Notes: generated from the letters alone by a model not told the origin. 15,052 bases of DNA from Clostridia bacterium (GCA_900755995.1 CAAEIM010000208.1:1-15052), one strand, 5' to 3'; numbered from the stretch's first letter, positions 7,602-14,798 are shown. Translations and numbers: made by a program.

Positions 7602-7902
7602 ACTTGTTGGCAAGTGCCCTTTCGAGCCAGATGTCAGCAATATCCATTGCAACAAATAAACCGTTTTTTTCGCTCGATTTTATAAGCTGCCTTCTTGGTG
7701 AGAGGTCAGGGTCGGTTGACAAAAGCTGAACGCTTACTTTATCTGCAACCTGAAGTCCGTTAATCTCATTTTTGCTTTTTACCTGAAGTCTGATAACATA
7801 CGGATCAGACATATTACCGTAATAAATCTCATCGCCGCACCTTACAAGAGGCTTGCCCTTATAGGTGGAAAATTCCTGAGCTGCTTTTTTAGCTTCTGCC
7901 AC
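7600..7902 (-). CDS. Hypothetical protein, 100 residues
   Basis: I do not recognise this protein. It is soluble, with no signal or membrane segment. An Ala/Lys-rich N-terminus is followed by beta-rich sequence (KPLVRCGDEIYYGN, YVIRLQVKSKN, VSVQLLSTD) and a C-terminal helix (FVAMDIADIWLERALANK). The start is GTG at 7902, about 10 bases after AAAGGA; an ATG at 7909 is out of frame and reaches a stop after six codons. It lies 16 bases after the ireB stop and is probably co-transcribed with it. Its stop overlaps the T-run of a terminator for the opposite strand. It may be a small partner of IreB, but that rests only on position. Confidence 0.72.
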   Translation of the reverse strand: MAEAKKAAQEFSTYKGKPLVRCGDEIYYGNMSDPYVIRLQVKSKNEINGLQVADKVSVQLLSTDPDLSPRRQLIKSSEKNGLFVAMDIADIWLERALANK

Positions 7903-7918
7903 GAAGCATCAGTCCTTT

Positions 7919-8164
7919 CTAAACATTAAGGTAAGATTTTACGAGTGCTTCAAGTAAGTCGTCACGGTCAATCTTGCTGATAATATTGCGTGCGTTGTTG
8001 TAAGTTGTAATATAAGTGGGGTCCTCACTAAGAATATATCCTACTATTTGATTTATAGGGTTATAACCCTTTTGTCTGAGAGCGTCATAAACAATGGTAA
8101 GACTTTTTTTGATAGTGTCGTCCCTTTCCTCGCCAAGCGAAAAAATCATAGTCTTATCCAACAT
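7919..8164 (-). CDS. ireB: IreB family regulatory phosphoprotein (UPF0297)
   Basis: In Enterococcus, IreB is phosphorylated by the PASTA kinase IreK and lowers cephalosporin resistance. Homologues occur widely in Firmicutes. This 81-residue protein is full length and carries the strongly conserved GYNPINQIVGYILSEDPTYI (33-52) and TYNNARNIISKIDRDDLLEALV blocks. Thr5 sits where enterococcal IreB has its phosphorylated N-terminal threonines, so it may be the phosphosite (inference). The start is ATG at 8164 with AGGAGGTG upstream. The open frame runs on to 8275, but that stretch holds the promoter and is not coding. The usual ireB neighbour ruvX is absent, and a 100-residue unknown gene takes the downstream place. 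Confidence 0.93.
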   Translation of the reverse strand: MLDKTMIFSLGEERDDTIKKSLTIVYDALRQKGYNPINQIVGYILSEDPTYITTYNNARNIISKIDRDDLLEALVKSYLNV

Positions 8165-8197
8165 ACTGAAACACCTCCTGAAAATTACTCTTTTTAT

Positions 8198-8226
8198 ATT
8201 ATATACTAAAACAGCAAATATTTCAA
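8198..8226 (-). promoter_or_regulatory. Strong sigma-A type promoter of ireB
   Basis: Read on the minus strand: TTGAAA (8221-8226), a 17-base spacer, then a perfect TATAAT (8198-8203). Transcription would start near 8190, about 26 bases before the ATG. Confidence 0.75.
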
Positions 8227-8275
8227 GCCCGTTTTCGTGAATTTTATGTGAACTGAAAAAAGCATTTGTAAACAA

Positions 8276-8308
8276 GTTAAAACGCCCTTCTATGAGCAGA
8301 AAGGCGTT
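8276..8308. terminator. Terminator after mazF
   Basis: An 11-bp stem with one G-T pair: AACGCCCTTCT (8281-8291) and AGAAAGGCGTT (8298-8308). On the minus strand it is followed by TTTTAAC, a modest T-tract. It separates mazF from the ireB promoter. Confidence 0.65.
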
Positions 8309-8335
8309 ATTTGTGCCACGTTATGTAGCACTGTA

Positions 8336-8683
8336 TCAGATATTAAGGCCAAAAGAAATAGATATTGCGTCATTTATTTCGTTCATATAGCTTTGATCTA
8401 CCGAACCCATTTTTTCTTTAAGACGTTTTTTATCTATTGTGCGCACCTGTTCCAGCAAAACAACGCTGTCCTTAGAAAGACCGGAGGAATCAGCATTTAG
8501 CGGAATGTGGGTGGGCAGGTTTGCCTTTGACTGCTGGCTTGTGATTGCCGCCGCTATAACAGTTGGACTAAACCTATTACCGACATCGTTCTGAACTATC
8601 AGAACAGGTCTAATACCACCCTGCTCAGAACCGACTACAGGACTTAAATCGGCATAAAAAATATCGCCTCGTTTTATATTCAA
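8336..8683 (-). CDS. mazF: MazF/EndoA-type mRNA interferase toxin, no antitoxin gene adjacent
   Basis: A PemK/MazF-fold endoribonuclease close to Bacillus EndoA (NdoA), which cuts single-stranded mRNA. With TTG at 8683 as start the protein is 115 residues and lines up one-to-one with EndoA: KRGDIFYADLSPVVGSEQGG, then Arg25 (IRP) and Thr48 (AAIT), the two catalytic residues known for EndoA. The later VLLEQVRTIDKKRL block is also family-typical. TTG lies 10 bases after GGAG; a GTG at 8692 is only one base from GGAG and is less likely. No antitoxin can be read in the 125 bases upstream. The order NnrD, lipoprotein, MazF matches Bacillus with alr and ndoAI missing. Every motif is intact, so the toxin should be active unless controlled from elsewhere. 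Confidence 0.93.
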   Translation of the reverse strand: MNIKRGDIFYADLSPVVGSEQGGIRPVLIVQNDVGNRFSPTVIAAAITSQQSKANLPTHIPLNADSSGLSKDSVVLLEQVRTIDKKRLKEKMGSVDQSYMNEINDAISISFGLNI

Positions 8684-8753
8684 GACTTTCACGCTCCAAA
8701 TAATTAGATTACTGATATTTTTCCCTTTCCAAAAGCTTTTATACAGCTACTAC

Positions 8754-8782
8754 ATATTATTTTTGGGCGTAAAAATTGTGAA
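8754..8782 (-). promoter_or_regulatory. Candidate promoter of mazF
   Basis: Read on the minus strand: TTCACA (8777-8782), a 17-base spacer, then TAATAT (8754-8759). The leader to the TTG start would be about 65 bases. The matches are imperfect in an AT-rich setting. Confidence 0.35.
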
Positions 8783-8791
8783 GACTTAAAT

Positions 8792-8812
8792 ATAACTTTT
8801 TTCCAAAGTTAT
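8792..8812 (-). terminator. Weak AT-rich hairpin at the end of the lipoprotein gene
   Basis: An 8-bp stem, ATAACTTT (8792-8799) with AAAGTTAT (8805-8812), overlaps the stop codon. It lacks a clear T-run (ATATTTAAG follows on the minus strand), so termination would be partial at best. Confidence 0.3.
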
Positions 8813-9318
8813 TCTAAAGCAAGCGAATTGTAAAAATCTATGCGGAATTTCTTTGAATTTATTTCGGCTGACATAATGTATCCGTTTTTATCAACGGTAT
8901 ATGTGCATTTTCCCTTTGATGTTTCTAAAATATATGTATCAAATTCTTCGCTTTTTTTATAAATAGTTTCCCGTCCGTCAGAAATTTCCGCTGCAGTACA
9001 GTGTATAAGCTGCGGCAGATTGTCACTCGGCAGATACGCCTCATCTGCTGTAGATATAATATCGTCAATGGCTATTGAAATTTGCCCACCGCCGTTTTTA
9101 ATTATCAGTCCGTTTATGGTTTCGGGCGTAGTAAAATTAAGCTTGGTTTCGCCGCTTCTGTTGATTGTTATGCTTCCTCCGGCTTTAAAGCTTTCGTTGC
9201 TTGCCGTAAAATCGGCGCTAAAGGCGGTTATTATGTTTTTTCTGTTTTCACTTTTACTGCAAGCCGAAAAAATCAGCATTACCGCAAACAAAAGGGTATA
9301 AATCCTTATCGTTTTCAT
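8809..9318 (-). CDS. Putative lipoprotein (YdcC/LolA-like position)
   Basis: A secreted, lipid-anchored protein of 169 residues. The signal peptide has a basic start (MKTIRIY), a hydrophobic core, and the lipobox FSAC with Cys20 as the likely lipidated residue. The mature part is beta-rich, with repeated short strands (GGSITINRSGETKLNFTTPETI, GGQISIAIDDII, KCTYTVDKNGYIMSAEI). That resembles LolA-like lipoprotein folds such as Bacillus YdcC and clostridial germination lipoproteins, but similarity by eye is weak; the gene order supports it. The start is ATG at 9318, 11 bases after AGGAG. GTG at 9330 touches that site and is rejected. A TATAAT on the minus strand at 9346-9351 could be its -10 box, without a convincing -35. 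A terminator separates it from NnrD. Confidence 0.75.
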   Translation of the reverse strand: MKTIRIYTLLFAVMLIFSACSKSENRKNIITAFSADFTASNESFKAGGSITINRSGETKLNFTTPETINGLIIKNGGGQISIAIDDIISTADEAYLPSDNLPQLIHCTAAEISDGRETIYKKSEEFDTYILETSKGKCTYTVDKNGYIMSAEINSKKFRIDFYNSLALE

Positions 9319-9414
9319 ATTACGCCACACTCCTGTCTTTGCTTAATTATATGTTTATGGTGCGGCAAAAATTATTTATAATTTTATTGCTTGTTATGTT
9401 GTGATTTTTACAGT

Positions 9415-9451
9415 AAATAAAAAACGGCATAACCGTTTGGTTGTGCCGTTT
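9415..9451 (-). terminator. Strong terminator after nnrD
   Basis: An 8-bp stem, AAACGGCA (9422-9429) with TGCCGTTT (9444-9451). It is extended by an inner AACC/GGTT pairing beyond one mismatch. On the minus strand it is followed by a T-rich tail. It ends the membrane-protein/NnrD transcript. Confidence 0.85.
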
Positions 9452-9455
9452 GAAA

Positions 9456-10325
9456 TCACATTAATTTTTGATAGGCGAGGGGAATACAGTTAATCATATC
9501 TGTAGGCAGCATAGAAATTTTGCCGAATTTTTCAGCGGCTAAGTCGCCTGCCGCTCCGTGCAGAAATACTCCTGCGGCGGCTGCTTTTAACGGTTCTGCA
9601 CCCTGCGCAAGCAGTGAACCGATTATTCCCGAGAGTACATCGCCGCTGCCGCCGGTTGCCATTCCCGAATTGCCGTTGCTATTGATATAAGTTTCACCGT
9701 TTGGTGCAGCAATTATTGTTCCCTGACCTTTTAATACGGTTATTACGTTGAAGCTTTTTGCAAAACTCTTCGCTGTATTTTCTCTATCGGAATTAACAGC
9801 TTTTGCAGAGGAGCAAATAAGCCTTGCCATCTCTCCGGGGTGAGGAGTGATAATTGCAGGTGCTTTTAATTTTCTAAGTATTTCGGGGTTATCACAAATG
9901 CAGTTTAGTGCGTCGGCGTCAATAACAATCGGTTTTGTACAGCCTTCTATTATTGATTTTACTACAGCTTTTGTAGCTTCACAAACCGATAATCCGCAGC
10001 CAATCAGCACAGCCGAAGAATTTTCGCAGGCTGAGAGCAGGAAATCAATGTTTTCGTCTGAAACAGCACCGTTTTGGGTTTCTTTAAGCGGGTAATATAC
10101 GCTTTCAAGAATATTTGACGCACAAATAGGGTAAATGCTCTGTGGTACGGCTGTTTTAAGAAGTCCTACTCCGCATTTCAGCGCAGCCTTTCCAGCCATT
10201 ATCGCAGCTCCCACCATTCCGTAGCTTCCGCAAATACACAGCAGACTGCCGAGCGTTCCTTTGTTGGCGTCATCAGGACGATTAAACACCGCTTCCTTAA
10301 AAAGTGCTTTATCGGTTTGCTTCAT
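9456..10325 (-). CDS. nnrD: ADP-dependent (S)-NAD(P)H-hydrate dehydratase
   Basis: Repairs hydrated, inactive NADH and NADPH in the cytoplasm using ADP (ribokinase-like fold). The 289-residue protein shows the family motifs in order: KGTLGSLLCICGS at 22-34, VIDADALN at 134-141, TPHPGEMARL at 160-169, VLKGQGTIIAAPNGE at 197-211 and NSGMATGGSGDVLSG at 219-233, with catalytic Asp229. Many bacteria fuse this domain to the epimerase NnrE; here the N-terminal epimerase domain is absent and no nnrE lies in the window. The start is ATG at 10325, two bases after the upstream membrane-protein gene stop and using GAGG at that gene's end, so they are one operon. The frame is intact and ends at a strong terminator. 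Confidence 0.94.
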   Translation of the reverse strand: MKQTDKALFKEAVFNRPDDANKGTLGSLLCICGSYGMVGAAIMAGKAALKCGVGLLKTAVPQSIYPICASNILESVYYPLKETQNGAVSDENIDFLLSACENSSAVLIGCGLSVCEATKAVVKSIIEGCTKPIVIDADALNCICDNPEILRKLKAPAIITPHPGEMARLICSSAKAVNSDRENTAKSFAKSFNVITVLKGQGTIIAAPNGETYINSNGNSGMATGGSGDVLSGIIGSLLAQGAEPLKAAAAGVFLHGAAGDLAAEKFGKISMLPTDMINCIPLAYQKLM

Positions 10326-10327
10326 AA

Positions 10328-10864
10328 TTAACCTCTTTTGTAGAAAATCTTTATTACAATATCCTTTTTAAGATGTCCCTTCATAGCATTAAGAATTTTC
10401 TCATTGGGAGCAAAAACCAGCAGAGTTTTTCCGTAAGCCGCTGAGTTGAAAACAGCATAGTAGTTGTTCTCGTCATTAATATCGGCAAATGCTTCAATCC
10501 TTTTGGCAAAGTGCATTTTATCAATAGCTTTTTCATCTTTGTCAAGAATATCAATATCACTTATCTGCAATTTGCACATAGATTTTCTCTTTCTAAGTGC
10601 AATTATTTTTGATATTTCAAGCACACCGCTTGAAACGGAGTACTCATACTCAACCTTTTGAATACTGAATACATACCAGACTACATAAATTCCGATAAGA
10701 AAAATGAAAAATGCCAAATAAATAAGGTAGGCAAGATTCAGCGGATATGCAAGCAATATGCATACGAGAGGAATTGTAATCAGCATTACAACCGAAAGTA
10801 TCTTGATAATTAGCTGCTTTGGAGCGTTTGCTCTTTTTACAAGCTGTTCATTAAATATATCCAA
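10328..10864 (-). CDS. Conserved-type membrane protein of unknown function (possibly DUF6106)
   Basis: A 178-residue protein with a short basic N-terminal part, two transmembrane helices packed close together (about 19-42 and 45-68), and a soluble C-terminal domain of about 110 residues that probably faces the cytoplasm. The tail has beta-strands (VEYEYSVSSGVLEISKII, DIDILDKDEKAID, YYAVFNSAAYGKTLLVFAPNEKIL). That layout recalls PH-like membrane proteins and the clostridial DUF6106 family; I am unsure of the match. The start is TTG at 10864, eight bases after AAGGAG, with no better start nearby. It is first in an operon with nnrD. Its promoter is back-to-back with the pheST promoter. Confidence 0.78.
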   Translation of the reverse strand: MDIFNEQLVKRANAPKQLIIKILSVVMLITIPLVCILLAYPLNLAYLIYLAFFIFLIGIYVVWYVFSIQKVEYEYSVSSGVLEISKIIALRKRKSMCKLQISDIDILDKDEKAIDKMHFAKRIEAFADINDENNYYAVFNSAAYGKTLLVFAPNEKILNAMKGHLKKDIVIKIFYKRG

Positions 10865-10906
10865 TTTCTTTTCTCCTTTTTAAATCAAGGTAATAGTATA
10901 ATAGAT

Positions 10907-10935
10907 ATGATAACATAATTAGATTTTTTTTTCAA
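10907..10935 (-). promoter_or_regulatory. Promoter of the membrane-protein/nnrD operon
   Basis: Read on the minus strand: TTGAAA (10930-10935), a 17-base spacer ending in TGT, then TATCAT (10907-10912). The TG one base before the -10 makes it an extended -10 promoter. Confidence 0.65.
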
Positions 10936-10943
10936 TAAAACTC

Positions 10944-10972
10944 TTGCAAAATAAACAAAAAAATGATATTAT
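10944..10972 (+). promoter_or_regulatory. Promoter of the T-box leader and pheST
   Basis: TTGCAA at 10944-10949, a 17-base spacer ending in TGA, then TATTAT at 10967-10972. This is an extended -10 promoter. Transcription would begin near 10979, the start of the T-box leader. Confidence 0.7.
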
Positions 10973-10978
10973 GTTTTA

Positions 10979-11222
10979 AGATAACACGCTGACGAAGAGA
11001 GTAGCGCTTTTTATGCCGAAAAAGAGAGCAGTGCCTTGGCTGAAAGCATTGTGCGGCTCAAAATGTGTGAAGTTCACTTCCGAGTGGTGAGGCTGAAATT
11101 TCAGTAGGCTTCAACGGCTGACTCCGTTAACGGTCGTGAAGTGTTTGCTTATTATGGCAAAAATCAGGGTGGTACCACGGATTTTATTCGTCCCTGCGTA
11201 AGTGATTACGCAGGGAATTTTT
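10979..11222 (+). promoter_or_regulatory. T-box leader, tRNA-Phe responsive (specifier UUC)
   Basis: A T-box riboswitch that senses uncharged tRNA-Phe and lets transcription continue into pheST. The diagnostic AGGGTGGTACCACG T-box lies at 11166-11179, with TGGT (11170-11173) positioned to pair with the tRNA NCCA end. Upstream, Stem I shows the GAGAGTAG motif near 10998-11005 and a second GAGAGC near 11024. The specifier region reads GAAG-TTC-ACTTCCGAG, giving UUC (11073-11075), a Phe codon, which agrees with the downstream genes. AGGG and CCACG of the T-box can pair with CGTCCCT (11190-11196) to make the antiterminator, competing with the terminator hairpin. The fine structure of Stem I was not folded. 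Confidence 0.95.
11191..11222 (+). terminator. T-box attenuator terminator
   Basis: A perfect 11-bp stem, TCCCTGCGTAA (11191-11201) with TTACGCAGGGA (11206-11216), with a GTGA loop, followed by ATTTTT. The 5' arm overlaps the antiterminator partner of the T-box, so the two structures exclude each other. Confidence 0.93.
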
Positions 11223-11246
11223 ACTTTATATAAAAATTTTTTAGTA

Positions 11247-11326
11247 GCAGTCGGGCACGTGAGTATATATTTATATGAAACTATCTGCCCAAAAAGGTGC
11301 AGCCCACCGGCTGCCGGCTGCTTTTT
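11247..11326 (+). repeat. Extra hairpin cluster with T-run between T-box and pheS
   Basis: After the attenuator, the leader holds GCAGCC-CACC-GGCTGC (11299-11314), then a second copy CGGCTGC (11315-11321), then TTTTT (11322-11326). GCAGCC can pair with either GGCTGC copy; using the second gives a standard intrinsic terminator. Upstream GCAGTCGG (11247-11254) can pair with CCGGCTGC at 11314-11321 (one G-U), and GGGCA (11253-11257) with TGCCC (11286-11290). Alternative folds are thus possible just nine bases before the pheS ribosome binding site. Confidence 0.55.
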
Positions 11327-11344
11327 ATTATAACGGAGGTATGT

Positions 11345-12397
11345 ATGAACGAGAAAATAACAAATCTTATGAGTGAGATAAGCGCTAAGGTTTCTGAAGT
11401 AACCGACCTTTCTGAGCTTGATAAGCTCAGAGTTGCTTATCTTGGCAAAAAAGGCAGTATTACTGCACTTTTAAAGGGTATGAAAGACCTTTCCAACGAG
11501 GAGAAAAAGACCTTTGGCTCAGAGGTAAACCAGCTCAAGGCTAAGGCGAGCGAAGCAATCGAGCAGAAAATTTCAGAGCTAAAACAAAAAGAGGTTGAAA
11601 GAGAAATTGCAGCGATGCGTCCCTTTGACATTACCGCTCCCTCAAATATTGTAAAAGGCTCATATCATCCGATAACGCTTGTACAAAGACAGTGCGAGGC
11701 TATTTTTAAGTCAATGGGCTTTACTGTTGAGGATTATTCAGAGATTGTAACAGACTACGAATGCTTTGAGTCTTTAAATATTCCTAAGCACCACCCCGCA
11801 AGAGATATGCAGGACACCTATTATCTCGACAACGGTCAGCTCTTAAAATCGCAGACCTCTGCAGCGCAAAATGCAATTCTTAAAAAATACGGCAAAAACC
11901 TCATAGAAAACGGCGTGCCGATAAAGGCTATCTTCCCCGGCAGATGCTTTAGAAACGAGGCTACCGATGCTTGTCACGAAAACACCTTCTTCCAGATGGA
12001 GGGTGTTATGGTTGATAAGAATATTTCAATTTCAAACCTAATTTTCTTTATGAAAACTATGCTTTCAGAGGTTTTTCAGAAAGATATTAACGTAAGACTC
12101 AGACCGGGATTTTTCCCCTTTGTGGAGCCGGGCTTTGAGCTTGACATAAGCTGCCTTATCTGCGGCGGCGAGGGCTGTCCTTCCTGTAAGCACAGCGGCT
12201 GGCTTGAGCTTTGCCCCTGCGGTATGATTCACCCCAACGTACTTCGTGAGGGCGGAATTGACCCTGACGAGTACACAGGCTTTGCTTTTGGTCTTGGACT
12301 TACAAGACTTGCAATGATGAAGTACGGCATAAAGGATATAAGAGATTTAAACAGCGGCAGCCTTAAGGCTCTTTCACAGTTTACAGACGACAAATAA
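11345..12397 (+). CDS. pheS: Phenylalanyl-tRNA synthetase alpha subunit
   Basis: The catalytic subunit of the (alpha-beta)2 enzyme that charges tRNA-Phe. The 350-residue protein has an N-terminal coiled coil (about 1-90) that contacts the tRNA, then the class II core: HPARDMQDTYYL at 150-161, FRNEATDACHENTFFQMEG at 202-220, and motif 3 FAFGLGLTRLAMMKYG at 313-328 with Arg321. A CxxC-x4-CxxC cluster (Cys270, 273, 278, 281) follows the ELDI strand, as in Gram-positive PheS. Cys290 and Cys292 in ELCPCGMIHP are extra compared with Bacillus, which has Gly/Ala-type residues there. The start is ATG at 11345, five bases after GGAGG; a longer frame from 11297 reads through the hairpin cluster and is rejected. 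Translation of pheT follows 14 bases later. Confidence 0.97.
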   Translation: MNEKITNLMSEISAKVSEVTDLSELDKLRVAYLGKKGSITALLKGMKDLSNEEKKTFGSEVNQLKAKASEAIEQKISELKQKEVEREIAAMRPFDITAPSNIVKGSYHPITLVQRQCEAIFKSMGFTVEDYSEIVTDYECFESLNIPKHHPARDMQDTYYLDNGQLLKSQTSAAQNAILKKYGKNLIENGVPIKAIFPGRCFRNEATDACHENTFFQMEGVMVDKNISISNLIFFMKTMLSEVFQKDINVRLRPGFFPFVEPGFELDISCLICGGEGCPSCKHSGWLELCPCGMIHPNVLREGGIDPDEYTGFAFGLGLTRLAMMKYGIKDIRDLNSGSLKALSQFTDDK

Positions 12398-12411
12398 GGA
12401 GGAGAATAATA

Positions 12412-14778
12412 ATGTTTTTATCAATGAACTGGATTTCGGACTTTGTTGACTTATCAGGTCTTGACAAGGTAGCTCTTATTCATCAGTTTTCTCTCTCCAC
12501 AGCCGAGGTTGAAAACGAGATATTCTTTAAAGGAGCAGACCTCAGCGGAGTTGTTGTTGCAGAAATTAAATCCGTAGAAAATCACCCCGATTCCAAAAAG
12601 CTTCATTTGCTCAAGGTAGATGCAGGTGAAAGCGAGCTTACAGATGTAGTATGCGGAGCGCCTAATGTAAGGGTCGGTATGAAAACCGCTTTTGCAAAGG
12701 TAGGCGCAAAACTCGGAGAAATCACCATTGCACCACGTCCGCTTGCAGGCTTTGATTCATACGGTATGTGTTGCAGCGAGGCTGAAATCGGCATAAGTGA
12801 TGATAACTCCGGCATAATGGAAATCACAGAAGATGTGCCCAACGGCACTGATATAAAAGAGCTTTACCAGATTGACGATATAGTGTTTGAGGTTGATAAT
12901 AAGTCCCTTACAAACCGCCCTGACCTTTGGGGACATTATGGCATTGCAAGAGAATTTGCCGCTCTTTCAGGCAGAAAATTAAAGCCTCTTGAGGTAGAGG
13001 ATCTTTCGGCATATGACGGGCTTGACAAGGTTGATATGAAGATAGAGGATCCGCTTTGTCAGCGCTACAGCTGCTTGCAGGTTGAAAATATCAAAAGAAA
13101 TGTAAGCCCTGTAAATATGAGAATCAGACTTTATTACTGCGGCTTGAGAGGTATTAATTTCCTTGCGGATCTCACAAATTATCTTATGCTTGAAATGGGT
13201 CAGCCAATGCATGCCTTTGATTCAAGAAAGGTAGAAAAAATCCGTATTAAGCGTTTTGATAAGCCATTTGTATTCCGAACACTTGACGGTGTGGACAGAA
13301 ATATAGACGAAAATACTCTTATGATTTGCAATGACAACACTCCCGTTGCTATTGCAGGCATTATGGGCGGTCTTGATTCAGCGATTGTCGATGATACTAC
13401 AACTCTCACTCTCGAATCCGCTACATTCAATGCAGTATCTGTTCGTAAGTCAACCGTAAGGCTTGCTCACAGAACAGACGCATCTATCCGCTACGAAAAG
13501 TGCCTTGACCCTGAGATGACAACTGTTGCGCTCGGCAGATTCGTTAAGCTTCTCAAGACCTACGACAGCGGCATAAAGGTTGTTTCAAGTCTGACGGACG
13601 AGTATGCTTTCCATTATGAAAAGGTTGTATTAAGCTTTGACAAGGCTTTTGTTGACCGTTACACAGGTATTGAAATAAGCAATGACCGAATTGTTAAAAC
13701 TCTCGAAAGCCTTGGCTTTGGTGTGCAGCTTGACGGCGACAGCTTTACGGTAAACGTTCCCTCTTGGAGAGCAACAAAGGATGTTACAATCAAGGCAGAT
13801 ATTATTGAGGAAATCACAAGAATTTACGGCTACGATAATTTTGAGATTCACACTACCCGTTCTCCGCTCTATCCTGTAAGAACTGCTGAAATAAAGAGCA
13901 ACGAGGATAAAATTAAGGATATTCTTGTGCAGAGATATAACCTTCATGAGGTTCATTCTTATGTATGGGCATATAACGATGAGCAGAAAGCTCTCGGCAT
14001 TGAAGTTGAAGAAAATATTAGGCTTGCAAATGCCACTAACCCTAATATTGAAACAATCAGAAATTCAATGATTCCTACTCAGCTTTGTCAGGTTAAGTCA
14101 AATACTTCCTATGCTGCTGATTTTGGTATATTTGAAATCGGCAGAGTAGTAAAGGGGCTTGATGAAAACAACCTTTGCGTTGAGCAGAAAAAGCTTGCAA
14201 TCACACTTTTCAGCAAAACAAAGGATATTAAGGACGTTTATTTTGAACTTAGGGATATGCTTGTTGTTCTCTCACAGGATATTAAGCATAAGTCGCTCGG
14301 ATTTAAAAAGGCAGAGTCTGCTCACTGCTATGAGCACCCTGTAAATCTTTACACAGTGATGATTGATAATACAGAAATCGGCACTATAGGTATTGTTCAC
14401 CCAACCGTTGGCAAGAAAATTGACAAAAAAGCGAGCATTGTATTTGCAGAAATTGATATGGACGCATTTACAAATGCAGCAACCGCTTCTATTGAGTACG
14501 ACGAGCCGTCAAAATTCCCGCCAATAGATTATGATATAAGCGTGGTAGTACCTGAAAATCTTTTCTTTGAGGATCTCCAAAAATGCTGGATAGGCAGGGG
14601 ACAGGGAATACTTAAGGGTACAAAGATTGTGGATACCTATGACACTGACACAGTTCACAGTATAACAATCAGATTTGAATTTTCATCAGCAGAGAGAACC
14701 CTTTCGTCAGCTGAGGTGCAGGCTATTATGGATGAAATTATTTCAGAGCTTGCAAAAATCGGAGCTAATTTAAGATAA
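12412..14778 (+). CDS. pheT: Phenylalanyl-tRNA synthetase beta subunit
   Basis: The large subunit of PheRS, supplying tRNA binding and the editing site that removes mischarged Tyr-tRNA-Phe. The 788-residue length is usual. Domains in order: the EMAPII-like tRNA-binding domain (about 40-150, VVVAEIKSVENHPDSKKL and VVCGAPNV), the B3/B4 editing domain (about 210-370, with LTNYLMLEMGQPMHAFD and GIMGG), the B5 helix-turn-helix-like domain (about 405-477, ending ADIIEEITRIYGYDNF), the catalytic-like core, and the FDX-ACB anticodon-binding domain (about 695-788). The start is ATG at 12412 with GGAGGAG upstream. It is co-transcribed with pheS under the T-box. No simple T-run terminator follows the stop. 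Confidence 0.97.
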   Translation: MFLSMNWISDFVDLSGLDKVALIHQFSLSTAEVENEIFFKGADLSGVVVAEIKSVENHPDSKKLHLLKVDAGESELTDVVCGAPNVRVGMKTAFAKVGAKLGEITIAPRPLAGFDSYGMCCSEAEIGISDDNSGIMEITEDVPNGTDIKELYQIDDIVFEVDNKSLTNRPDLWGHYGIAREFAALSGRKLKPLEVEDLSAYDGLDKVDMKIEDPLCQRYSCLQVENIKRNVSPVNMRIRLYYCGLRGINFLADLTNYLMLEMGQPMHAFDSRKVEKIRIKRFDKPFVFRTLDGVDRNIDENTLMICNDNTPVAIAGIMGGLDSAIVDDTTTLTLESATFNAVSVRKSTVRLAHRTDASIRYEKCLDPEMTTVALGRFVKLLKTYDSGIKVVSSLTDEYAFHYEKVVLSFDKAFVDRYTGIEISNDRIVKTLESLGFGVQLDGDSFTVNVPSWRATKDVTIKADIIEEITRIYGYDNFEIHTTRSPLYPVRTAEIKSNEDKIKDILVQRYNLHEVHSYVWAYNDEQKALGIEVEENIRLANATNPNIETIRNSMIPTQLCQVKSNTSYAADFGIFEIGRVVKGLDENNLCVEQKKLAITLFSKTKDIKDVYFELRDMLVVLSQDIKHKSLGFKKAESAHCYEHPVNLYTVMIDNTEIGTIGIVHPTVGKKIDKKASIVFAEIDMDAFTNAATASIEYDEPSKFPPIDYDISVVVPENLFFEDLQKCWIGRGQGILKGTKIVDTYDTDTVHSITIRFEFSSAERTLSSAEVQAIMDEIISELAKIGANLR

Positions 14779-14798
14779 AATGAAATTAAAACTATTTT

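Noticed and set aside
8165..8275. N-terminal extension of IreB
   Set aside because: The frame is open, but this stretch contains the TTGAAA/TATAAT promoter. The ATG at 8164 has a strong AGGAGGTG, and the family starts there.
8684..8808. A possible mazE antitoxin upstream of mazF
   Set aside because: All minus-strand frames in this 125-base gap are broken by stops or too short for an RHH antitoxin of usual size (about 80-95 residues), and no good start with ribosome binding site is present.
11297..11344. Upstream GTG start for pheS
   Set aside because: The GTG lies inside the hairpin cluster and has no ribosome binding site. ATG at 11345 has GGAGG at correct spacing and gives the usual PheS N-terminus.
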